DNA of 64,000 nucleotides, taken from assembly GCA_040388605.1 (NCBI GenBank), contig JAZKBN010000012.1, positions 1-64,000 of the forward strand. Direction: 5' to 3'. Every line of letters starts with the position of its first letter. Position 1 is the stretch's first letter. The position numbers were made by a program, and so were the translations under genes. Below the pieces are notes generated by a model that ran no database searches, was not told the DNA's origin, and saw nothing but the letters and a program-made list of their open reading frames with translations. Shown here piece after piece: positions 35,290 to 43,700 of this stretch. Source of the DNA: JAZKBN01 sp040388605 (GTDB taxonomy: Bacteria > Bacteroidota > Bacteroidia > Cytophagales > Flexibacteraceae).

Positions 35290-35853
35290 CTACAAAGAAT
35301 CAATAACATTTTCCTTTAAGCTGAACATGTAGTAGTTATACAAATCTCTGCTATTACGTTTGAAATCAAACGACTCAAGCATTGACTTTGGCACTAAATT
35401 ACCTTCTGAATCTTTTTCAAAATTACCCTGCCGTGTAATCCTTACATACCAATCAACACCTAATGGTATAAAATACCTGCATATATATTCCCTGTTCTGT
35501 TTTATTGCGCTGTGATAAAGTCTGGCCCGGATATCATCTGAGCCGTCTATCCCTATTGTAAAATCCTGATTTCGCCGCAAAAAAAGAAAGCCATGGAATA
35601 ATACGGTTGAAAGTACTTTGTTCAAATCAGAATGCCTAAGTTTAACGTTGTCAATAAAACCACCTAACTCATTTGGTGGGCCAAACCCAATGTTAAAGAC
35701 ATCTGCAAGATGTCGGTTTTCATGACGAGCCAATAGTACTAAAACAATACAGCTTGTACCATCAGCTAATGGAGACATAAAAGACATCGCAGTCAAATCA
35801 TCCGAGTACCAATTTGGCTCATACGTATTGTCGAAATCTATAATTACAGGCAT
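35290..35853 (-). CDS. Uncharacterised protein, first gene of a two-gene cassette
   Basis: A 187-residue soluble protein. The stretch VFNIGFGPPNELGGFIDNVK, then SDLNKVLSTVLFHGF and IGIDGSDDIRARLYHSAIK resembles from memory a group of uncharacterised Bacteroidota proteins (possibly the Pfam family DUF6934) whose pattern is N-L-x-F-G-D ... D-K-V-L-x-T-V ... G-S-x-x-x-R-x-R-L-Y. These are often met as accessory genes next to a small gene, as here. The function is unknown. Codon use is AT-leaning compared with ftsH and metF on either side. A hairpin (35880-35921) separates it from ftsH, so it likely has its own promoter. Confidence 0.8.
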   Translation of the reverse strand: MPVIIDFDNTYEPNWYSDDLTAMSFMSPLADGTSCIVLVLLARHENRHLADVFNIGFGPPNELGGFIDNVKLRHSDLNKVLSTVLFHGFLFLRRNQDFTIGIDGSDDIRARLYHSAIKQNREYICRYFIPLGVDWYVRITRQGNFEKDSEGNLVPKSMLESFDFKRNSRDLYNYYMFSLKENVIDSL

Positions 35854-35879
35854 AATATAAGCTGCATTAATACAAAAGC

Positions 35880-35921
35880 ATTCCGCACAATAAAAGCCAA
35901 TTGGCCAATATCATGCGGAAT
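35880..35921 (-). terminator. Hairpin between ftsH and the two-gene cassette
   Basis: ATTCCGCA (35880-35887) pairs with TGCGGAAT (35914-35921), and the loop holds a 10-bp palindrome GCCAATTGGC (35896-35905). On the minus strand it is followed by GCTTTTGTATT. It lies 22 bp after the ftsH stop. Confidence 0.6.
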
Positions 35922-35943
35922 ACAAATTCAATCAATAAGTAAC

Positions 35944-38010
35944 CTACTCCGGTAAAATCTCCCCCGGTGAAGTCTGTTTTTTATCGGTGCTCAGGTCAAC
36001 ATCAACAAGGCCTTCGTCTATGCTTGGGCTTTTCTTGTTGGTATAGGCCTGGTAAGTGGTTTCCTTTTCAAAAGGGCGTTTACCAATCAGGTTTTCCAAA
36101 TCGCTCTGGAAAATTATCTCTTTGCGCAGCAGCTCCTGGGCTATAATTTCAAGCTCGGCGCGTTTGGCGTTCAGCAACTCCTTGGTACGTATGTAGGCAA
36201 GGCTGATAATCTTACGTGCCTCTTCATCAATAGTTTGGGCAGTATGCTCGCTGTATGGCTTGTTGAAAGAGAACTCGGCCTGCTTGCTGTCGAAGAATGA
36301 AACATTGCCAACACGCTCATTCATGCCGTAAACAGTTACCATGCTGTAAGCAATTTTGGTAATGCGTTCCAAATCGCTGAGTGCACCGGTGCTTATGCGG
36401 CCGAAAACAATATCTTCGGCAGCACGGCCGCCCAGGGTCATGCACATTTCATCGGTAAGCTGCTCTACTGTGTAAAGGAACTGCTCTTTTGGCAGGTATT
36501 GGGCGTATCCGAGCGCGGCAACACCACGAGGCACTATGCTCACCTTAACTAAAGGATCTGCATGCTCAAGGAACCAGCCGGCAACGGCATGGCCTGCTTC
36601 ATGGTAAGCAACAATGCGCTTTTCCTCGGGCGATATAATTTTATTCTTCTTTTCAAGACCGCCTATAACACGATCTATGGCATCCTGGAAATCCTGCATA
36701 TCAATAGCATCCTTGTTACGGCGGGCCGCAATCAGGGCTGCTTCGTTACATACGTTTGCTATTTCTGCGCCTGCAAAACCCGGAGTTTGAGCAGCAATTT
36801 TACGAGGATCCACATCGCTCGACATTTTCAAAGGCTTCATGTGCACTTTGAAAATTTCTGCACGACCATTAATATCGGGCTTATCGATGCTTATCTGGCG
36901 GTCGAAACGGCCTGGGCGAAGCAAGGCAGGATCTAATACATCAGGGCGGTTGGTGGCAGCCATTATAATTACACCGCTGTCTGTGGCGAAACCGTCCATT
37001 TCAACGAGCAGGGAGTTCAGGGTATTCTCGCGTTCGTCGTTAGCACCCGGAATCTGTCCCTTGCCGCGGCTGCGACCTACTGCATCTATCTCGTCGATAA
37101 ACACAATACAAGGGGCTTTTTCTTTGGCCTGCTTAAACAAATCTCGTACACGGGCTGCACCAACTCCTACAAACATCTCGACAAAATCTGAGCCTGAAAG
37201 GGTGAAGAACGGCACCCCGGCTTCGCCGGCTACTGCCTTGGCAAGCAGGGTTTTACCTGTGCCCGGAGGGCCTACCAGCAACACGCCTTTAGGTATTTTA
37301 CCACCCAAACGGGTGAATTTGCCCGGCGATTTCAGGAAGTCAACAATTTCCTTAATCTCTTCCTTGGCTTCTTCAAGACCTGCAACATCGGCAAAAGTGA
37401 TTTTTACTTTGTTCTCGGCATCGAAAAGCGCGGCACGGCTTTTACCTATATTGAATATTTGCCCGCCGGGTCCGCCGGAAGTAATACGGCGCATCAGGAA
37501 CCAAAAGCCCATGATAATAACCAAAACAAAACCGTAGGTAAAAATCATATTCCCAAAATTCTGGTGATCTTCAATACGGAATTCAGGTTGCTCGTTGTTG
37601 GGAATGGTAGCTTTCAGGCGATCAAAATCCTGCTTATAGTTTTCAGCAGATATTATGTTGAACCTGTAATGGGGGCCTGCAGGGTTAATCTGCGCCAAGG
37701 GACCTCCGAAATCGGTTTTATACTTGCTGTTAGAAAGGGAGCCGGGCTTAATGGTTACCTCAACTATTTTTTCAGAAGGCACTACTATCAACGATTGTAC
37801 ATCGTGTGATTTAATCATGTCTTCGGCCCTGCGCTGCGATATTTCAACAGCGTTTCGGCTGCCGCCCAGCAGGCTTAAGCCAATAAGCAGCACCAATATT
37901 CCGCTTATTATCCATAGCTGGTAATTGGGTTTGCGGGGGGCCGACGGTATTAATTTACGCTTTTCCGGTTTTTCTGTACCGGTTCCTGCGTTGTTTTTGT
38001 TTTCTGCCAT
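35944..38010 (-). CDS. ftsH: ATP-dependent zinc metalloprotease FtsH
   Basis: Membrane-anchored AAA+ protease that removes damaged or regulated membrane and cytoplasmic proteins. The 688-residue protein has a first membrane helix (about 32-50, LWIISGILVLLIGLSLLG), a periplasmic domain, a second helix (about 155-170), the AAA core with Walker A GPPGTGKT, Walker B IVFIDEIDAVGR and the second region of homology (MAATNRPDVLDPALLRPGRFD), and the peptidase with HEAGH. A charged tail ends the protein. It follows rsfS by 159 bp on the same strand, the usual Bacteroidota order. Confidence 0.97.
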   Translation of the reverse strand: MAENKNNAGTGTEKPEKRKLIPSAPRKPNYQLWIISGILVLLIGLSLLGGSRNAVEISQRRAEDMIKSHDVQSLIVVPSEKIVEVTIKPGSLSNSKYKTDFGGPLAQINPAGPHYRFNIISAENYKQDFDRLKATIPNNEQPEFRIEDHQNFGNMIFTYGFVLVIIMGFWFLMRRITSGGPGGQIFNIGKSRAALFDAENKVKITFADVAGLEEAKEEIKEIVDFLKSPGKFTRLGGKIPKGVLLVGPPGTGKTLLAKAVAGEAGVPFFTLSGSDFVEMFVGVGAARVRDLFKQAKEKAPCIVFIDEIDAVGRSRGKGQIPGANDERENTLNSLLVEMDGFATDSGVIIMAATNRPDVLDPALLRPGRFDRQISIDKPDINGRAEIFKVHMKPLKMSSDVDPRKIAAQTPGFAGAEIANVCNEAALIAARRNKDAIDMQDFQDAIDRVIGGLEKKNKIISPEEKRIVAYHEAGHAVAGWFLEHADPLVKVSIVPRGVAALGYAQYLPKEQFLYTVEQLTDEMCMTLGGRAAEDIVFGRISTGALSDLERITKIAYSMVTVYGMNERVGNVSFFDSKQAEFSFNKPYSEHTAQTIDEEARKIISLAYIRTKELLNAKRAELEIIAQELLRKEIIFQSDLENLIGKRPFEKETTYQAYTNKKSPSIDEGLVDVDLSTDKKQTSPGEILPE

Positions 38011-38169
38011 TATTCAGGTTTTAATAATCGGGCTAAGATTTCCGAAAGTACAGCTGCAATCGCCTTTTGGGCAAAAATCAGGCAGCATATTGGCCGTGCA
38101 GGGCTCGTTGATTGTAAAGGCAACCTGCTTTTTCCGGCATTTAGTATTTAAAGAGCACTCATTTTCAGA

Positions 38170-38580
38170 TTAATCTTCGTCGGCTATGCGGGTAATTTTG
38201 GCATCGCCCCAAAGGTCTTCAAGGGCATAAAAGCGCCTGCGGTCTTTTTTAAAGACGTGGCAAATTATGTCGTTATAATCCAAAAGTATCCACTCTTTAT
38301 TTTCCTTGCCTTCCCTGTGGTCGGCATGTAAGCGAGCCTCTTTATACACCTCATCTTCAACCGATTGAGAAATTGCGTCTACCTGTGTATCAGAATTTCC
38401 TGAACAGATGATGAAAAAATCGGCTATGGAGTTTTGAAGGCTGCGCAAATCAAGCACGGCAATATCCTGTGCTTTTTTATCTTGCATTCCTTTTACAATC
38501 AGGTGGCTGAGCACCTCGGAATCTGCTTGGTTTTTTTTCAAAATTGAAGGTTCCCCTGTCGGGACTTTATAAATTTGCAA
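38170..38580 (-). CDS. rsfS: Ribosomal silencing factor RsfS
   Basis: Binds L14 and blocks joining of ribosomal subunits in starvation. The 136-residue protein has the RsfS core: DIAVLDLRSLQNSIADFFIICSGNSDTQVDAISQ (broken here over the first strands), VEDEVYKEARLHADHREGKENKEWILLDYNDIICHVF, ending in RRFYALEDLWGDA. It is divergent from birA with only 54 bp between starts; a well-formed promoter (38599-38629) lies in that spacer. Confidence 0.95.
   Translation of the reverse strand: MQIYKVPTGEPSILKKNQADSEVLSHLIVKGMQDKKAQDIAVLDLRSLQNSIADFFIICSGNSDTQVDAISQSVEDEVYKEARLHADHREGKENKEWILLDYNDIICHVFKKDRRRFYALEDLWGDAKITRIADED
38570..38577 (+). promoter_or_regulatory. Likely -7 box TAAATTTG of birA, inside the rsfS start
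   Basis: Octamer matches TAnnTTTG, followed by CAA; TTG lies upstream at 38544-38546 with a 23-nt spacer. It overlaps the first codons of rsfS, so the two promoters face each other across 30 bp. Confidence 0.4.
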
Positions 38581-38598
38581 GGCGTAAATCCTGCCTTA

Positions 38599-38629
38599 CA
38601 AATATAAACCCTTTATCACAAAAATTCAA
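38599..38629 (-). promoter_or_regulatory. Promoter of rsfS-ftsH (TTG, N20, TATATTTG)
   Basis: On the minus strand TTG (38627-38629) is followed after 20 nt by TATATTTG (38599-38606), very close to the Bacteroidota consensus. Transcription would start near 38592, giving a leader of about 12 nt. Confidence 0.6.
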
Positions 38630-38634
38630 CCGGC

Positions 38635-39375
38635 ATGCTCTTTAGCCCCGAAAAGTTAATTCATCTGCCGGAATGTCAGAGTACAAATGACATTGCTTCA
38701 GAGCTGATAGCCCAAGGCAAGGGAATTCCAGGCCTTTGCATAAGCACCGACAGGCAGACTGCAGGCAGGGGCCAGCGCGGCAATACCTGGAATTCGGCGC
38801 CTTCAGGTCTTGATATTACTGCAACCTTTCTCTTGCAGCCCCATTGGCTGCCCATACCTCAACAGTTTTTAATCAGCATGGCGGCAGCCCTTGCTGTGGC
38901 CGATACTGCAGCATTTTTTACCGGCGAACCTTCAAAAATCAAGTGGCCGAACGATGTTTTTATAGGCAATAAAAAAACAGCGGGCATACTCATTGAAAAC
39001 AGCATACGCGGTTCCCTGCTCGACTGGTGCATTATCGGCATAGGCCTGAACGTAAACGGGAGTAATTACCCTGAAACAGGAACATCGCTTGCTGCTGAAA
39101 CCGGTCATGAAATTAACCGCAACAATGCCCTGCTGCATCTTGCCGAAAGGCTGAGCCATTGGTGCGCCCTTGCTGAAAACGAAGGCAGGCAGGCTTTATA
39201 CCCTGCCTATATAAGCAGGCTCTTGGGCTTCAGCGAAGCGTTTAGCTTTCTCGACATATCGGGTAAGGCATTCAGCGGTATAATTACCGGTATTGCAGAA
39301 AGCGGTATGCTTGAAATGACTGTGAATAAAGAGTTTAAGGCTTTCGGCTTTAAGGAAATTACATTTGTAATTTAA
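38635..39375 (+). CDS. birA: Biotin--[acetyl-CoA-carboxylase] ligase
   Basis: Joins biotin to the carrier lysine of biotin carboxylases through biotinyl-AMP. The 246-residue protein lacks the N-terminal DNA-binding domain of E. coli BirA, so it is a group I ligase without repressor function. It has CQSTNDIASELI, STDRQTAGRGQRGNTWNSAP (biotin and ATP loop, usual GRGRxGR-type), KWPNDVFIGNKKTAGILIE and IGIGLNVN. The gene is convergent with the FkbM-like gene, only 3 bp between stops. Confidence 0.95.
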   Translation: MLFSPEKLIHLPECQSTNDIASELIAQGKGIPGLCISTDRQTAGRGQRGNTWNSAPSGLDITATFLLQPHWLPIPQQFLISMAAALAVADTAAFFTGEPSKIKWPNDVFIGNKKTAGILIENSIRGSLLDWCIIGIGLNVNGSNYPETGTSLAAETGHEINRNNALLHLAERLSHWCALAENEGRQALYPAYISRLLGFSEAFSFLDISGKAFSGIITGIAESGMLEMTVNKEFKAFGFKEITFVI

Positions 39376-39378
39376 GTC

Positions 39379-40317
39379 TTACAAAGTTTCTGTTTTCCCT
39401 GTTCTTGTATTGAAAACGGGCATCCCCTTTATGGCTTTCAGCCTGTCTTCACCGCGCAGGTAAGTGAGCCGGCCTTCAGCATTGCGGCTCTGCCGAACGC
39501 GGGCATCCACAAAACCCTGCCCGGCTGTAAGCGCAGGCATAAAGTTTTTGTCTTTCCTCACAAAATAAGCATTTATGCCTGTGAGTGAGCAGCCTACAAA
39601 ATCATAGCCGAGCTCAGCGGCTAAATCGCAAATACTAAGCAGGCTTGTTCCGAAATACAGGTTGGAGTGGTGCTTTTCAGTACGGTAAAATGCAGGATCG
39701 TAGGGTACAGTATAAGGCTTATCGGGCCCGAAAATATGGTTGTACTCAACTATTACAATAATAGGGTTAACTGCTTTTATAGCTTTCCATACCCAGTAAT
39801 CGTTACCGTCAATGTCGATATGCAATAAGCCAATTTCTCCTGAAATACCGGCAGATGCTATCAGGCTGTTTATGTTTTCGGCAGTAATAAAAGCGTTAAG
39901 GGCCTGCAAATCATACTGGTGGTATAGCGGGCTGTTTTGCACATGCGCCATGTTTTTTGCCGATCCGTCCATTATAAGCCCGCTCCAATTGTTGTTTATA
40001 AGCAGGAAACGGGTGTTGGCCTCGGTATAATTCTCGACCCCGAATTCTATAAAAACCTGTTGCTCAAAGGGTATTTCAATATTATTTACAAGGTGCTGTA
40101 TAATTCCGTCGTCGCCAAACTGGCTGAAAACTTTAAACTCTGCATCGTGCAGGGTTTTAATATCGGTCCTGGTTCGGTTGAAATCTGATAAAGCCCGGCC
40201 GGATAAAGCCAGCTGGGTTTGCTGCCTCTGCTCAATGCGCGAAAAAGCATAATGCATATTGAGCAGTGTTTTCGGCAGGCCCATCAGCTTGCCAATCAGT
40301 TTAGAATAAGCGGGCAT
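39379..40317 (-). CDS. FkbM-like putative methyltransferase
   Basis: A 312-residue protein with a Rossmann-like core beginning near residue 65. Strands and loops are VFIEFGVENYTEANTRFLL (motif I place, with Glu-Phe-Gly in place of the usual GxGxG), WSGLIMDGSAKNM, GLLHIDIDGNDYWVWKAI and PIIVIVEYNHIFGP. The order matches FkbM-type SAM-dependent methyltransferases that act on glycans or small molecules, but family assignment is by pattern only. The N-terminal 60 residues are helical. No polysaccharide cluster is directly next to it. Codon use is like the neighbours. Confidence 0.65.
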   Translation of the reverse strand: MPAYSKLIGKLMGLPKTLLNMHYAFSRIEQRQQTQLALSGRALSDFNRTRTDIKTLHDAEFKVFSQFGDDGIIQHLVNNIEIPFEQQVFIEFGVENYTEANTRFLLINNNWSGLIMDGSAKNMAHVQNSPLYHQYDLQALNAFITAENINSLIASAGISGEIGLLHIDIDGNDYWVWKAIKAVNPIIVIVEYNHIFGPDKPYTVPYDPAFYRTEKHHSNLYFGTSLLSICDLAAELGYDFVGCSLTGINAYFVRKDKNFMPALTAGQGFVDARVRQSRNAEGRLTYLRGEDRLKAIKGMPVFNTRTGKTETL

Positions 40318-40778
40318 ATAAATTATTCAGGAATTTAGCGGCGCGAAAATAAGCAGAAAATGCAGGTATTAACTACCTGCTCTGTATTTAAAGGACCTAC
40401 GCAACCCACAAAGCAAGCATTCTATACTGCGGAACAGAACAAAAATCATGTAATACCGGCTGGCAGCAGAAAATAAATCTGTGCAAAACACCCGGGAAGC
40501 AATGAGTATTCCCATCTGTTCAATTGTTCAGCAGGGTAATTACAAAGGTATTAGCCGCGGCCGGAATGTTATGCACCGGATGCAGCCCACCTTATGCCGG
40601 AGATCGGAAATTACTGCCCTAAAAACGGGGCAGCCTGAGCAGCCAATATGTATTATATTTTATGCACTTAAGACATTGCTTGAAACCGCGCTAAACAAAC
40701 AACCCATTTTGTTTTACAAAACAGGAAGCAGAATTTGTCTGCTTCAACATTTCAATGTAGCTGCCAAATGCAATAAGC
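40318..40778. other. 461-bp spacer between two minus-strand genes
   Basis: Holds the terminator of the LamG protein gene (40712-40745) and the upstream region of the FkbM-like gene. No TAnnTTTG box is clear. A 108-codon frame at 40481-40807 overlaps the terminator and shows no protein character. No RNA gene is seen. Confidence 0.5.
40712..40745 (-). terminator. Terminator of the LamG T9SS protein gene
   Basis: On the minus strand GAAGCAGA pairs with TCTGCTTC around five bases, then CTGTTTTG. It lies 34 bp after the stop codon at 40779. Confidence 0.6.
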
Positions 40779-43700
40779 CTATAGCTTTACAATCTTTAGC
40801 ACAGTAAGCCCTCTTTCTGAAACCAATTGAATTGTATAAACTCCGGCGCTTAAGCCGGAGCAATCTATTGTGCTGCTGTTAAAGCCCGGTTGCAATTCCA
40901 TTGAATTTTCATGTATAAGCTCGCCGACAAGGTTAACTATATTAACATGAATCTTTTCAGTGAGCGCAGAATAAACATTCAGAAGGGCTTCGTTATTTAC
41001 CGGGTTGGGGAAAATATCGGCATTCATTTTTCCCGGTTCCCTTTTTTGCGGGTTACCGAGGTAAATAGCAGGAAGCCTTGTAACCATACCATTGTAATCT
41101 GTCTGTTCCAGTCTATAGTAGGCAGGGCTGCCATTGCTGCTGTCGGTGTAATTATAGTTATGCCTGCTTATTGTTGTGCCCGAACCGGCTACGAAAGCGA
41201 GCGCTGTAAAATCTTTTCCGTTGATGCTCCTGTTAACCATAAAACCCCGGTTATTTTGCTCAGTGGCAGTGCTCCAATGCAGCCTGCATATCGTACCGTC
41301 GGTTTCCCCGCTGAAGCTAAGCAGGTTAACCGGCAAAGGCGCATCCTGCGATGCGGCTGCCCAATCGCTAAAGGAATTAACACCGGAAACTGTAATACTC
41401 TTTGAATTGGCGTCGCGGGTGGTAAAGCCGGCCTTTGTCCAGGTAGAGCCGCCGTCGGTGCTTTTAAAAAGGGTAAGGTCGTTTTTAGAAATACCGTTAA
41501 GCTCCTGTGCACCGCCAAGATACCTGAATGTAAGGGTTGCGTTCAGCCCTGCATCAAGGGTGGGGGTAATGGTATATTTTCTCTTTATGCCCTGGTTCAG
41601 GTTGTAGCCTATAACTGTTTCACCAATGTTGCGTAATATGTAAGTGCTTCCCGGTTCTGCCCCCGCAGCTGTAATTTCAACCCCTATACCTCCGAAGTTA
41701 TTTAATACATTTTGTGCTGCAGTACGCGTGGTTTGCACTTTACCTGATATAAAACTGCTGTCATTTTCAGAACTGAATGAAGCCGCGCTTCCAAGCGTGA
41801 GTATATTTCCGTTTGTGTAAAGCACACCCCTGGTCATTGTAATTGTGCCTGATACCGCAACATCGCTCCCCAGGTAAGCACTGCCATTGAAAGCCCGGTC
41901 AAAGCTTAAATTGTTCAATGCCGAAGCAGGCGCGAAGGTTAAAGTTCCCAAAGCAGCGCTGCCGCCTATGCCCAGGTTGCTTGCTGAAGTTGATATTAAT
42001 TTACCACTTCCGCTTACAGTCCCGTTTAAGGTTAAGCTGTTTCCGTTCAGGTTAAGATTAGCTGCCGAAAGCAGAAGATTGCCGGAAACAGTTAAATCCT
42101 GGTTACCAAGGCTTAAGCCTGCTGCCCTGTAATTGCTTAATCCATATACGCTGCTTCCTGAAAAAAGCCCGTCAGGTAATGTAAGCGCATTTCCTCCTGT
42201 GGATGAAATGTTGCCTATTGACAATACTGAACCTGTTGCCGATGCATCTAAAGTTCCGACTGAACGCAGGATAGGTGCAGTTAATGTATCTATACTGAGC
42301 ATATAACCGTTCAGGCTCATGGTACCTGCTTTAAGAATCAGTTTTTTGCTGACAGTTACATTCCCCGACAAGCTTTTTGAACCGCTGCCTGCCACTGCCA
42401 GGTTATTGAAACTGAAAGCAGGAATAGTTTGCGCAGCGCCGTTAAACTCTATGGTATTGCCGGCAACAGTAACTGCATTGCTTCCGGGACTGAGTGCCCC
42501 TGCAATCCTGACCGTATCTGCTGTAAGGTTTCGTTGACCAGATCCTGAAAAAGTAATATTGTAATATTTACCCTTCGGTACCACCTGTATAGAATCCCCT
42601 GTAAAATTTACTGTAGAAGCTTCCAAACCGCTTATTATGCCGGCACTGCTCACCGCACCTGATACAGCAAGGTCGGCGCCTGCATCTAATTCTAAAGTTG
42701 TTCCTGTACCCAAAGTCAAATTATGACATTGCCCTGCTCCGCTTATTACAGGGTAATTATTAACCGGCCAGGCACCTGAGGCGTACTGTGCCTGGATATT
42801 CACATTGGTGCCCGTTCCGGGTACTCCGCCGCACCAGTTTGCGGGGGTTGTCCATTCGGAGCCTGTACCCAGCCAGGTGCCTGTATTTAATGATGTAACC
42901 GAAATATTGCTGCCCGGCACAGAACAGCCTGCTGACGATGTTACCGTAACGTTATAATTATTAGTGCCTGAAGTAATTACCGCTGTTGAAGCCGTGCTGC
43001 CGGTGTTCCATAAGTAAGTGCAAACATTGCAGCCTGCCGTATTGGTAACATTAATTGTATGCCCTATACAATCTGCAGAGCCGTTAATATGGCTGAACGT
43101 AGGTTCGTCAGGCAGGTCATTTACGGTAATAAATACGCTTCCGCCATTGGTGCAGCCCTGCATGCCGGTTGCTAAAACCGAATAGGTGCCCGATGTTGTT
43201 ACAGTTAACGAATCTGTTACCGCCCCTGTATTCCATGAATAGGAATATGTTTGCTCCTCGTTGTAAACCAATGCAGCTTCAGTGGCAGTTAAAGCCCTGT
43301 TGTAAAGTATTACATCATCTATATACCCGGTATAATAATTGGTGCCGCCTGTTTCCCGGCCTATTCCAATAAACGGTTCCGATACATTACCCCGATACCC
43401 GGCAGTTGCGGTACCGGCCGGCGAACCGTCAACATAAAGCGCCATTGCACCGCTGGTTTTAACACGCGTGGCAACCACATGGTGCCAGGCATCATCATTA
43501 ACCGAACCGGGAGAAGTAACAGTTACATCTGAAAACGAACCGCCGCCTCCCATTCCGAATGCCAAATGCCCGTTCAGCAGCGATGTACCGAAATCTGCTG
43601 AATTACCGCTTACCTCGGCATCCACAAGGCTTGAACCGCTCCACCAATCGCTCCCATAACCGCCGTTACTGTTGGTTTTAAGCCAAAAGCTGATGGTAAA

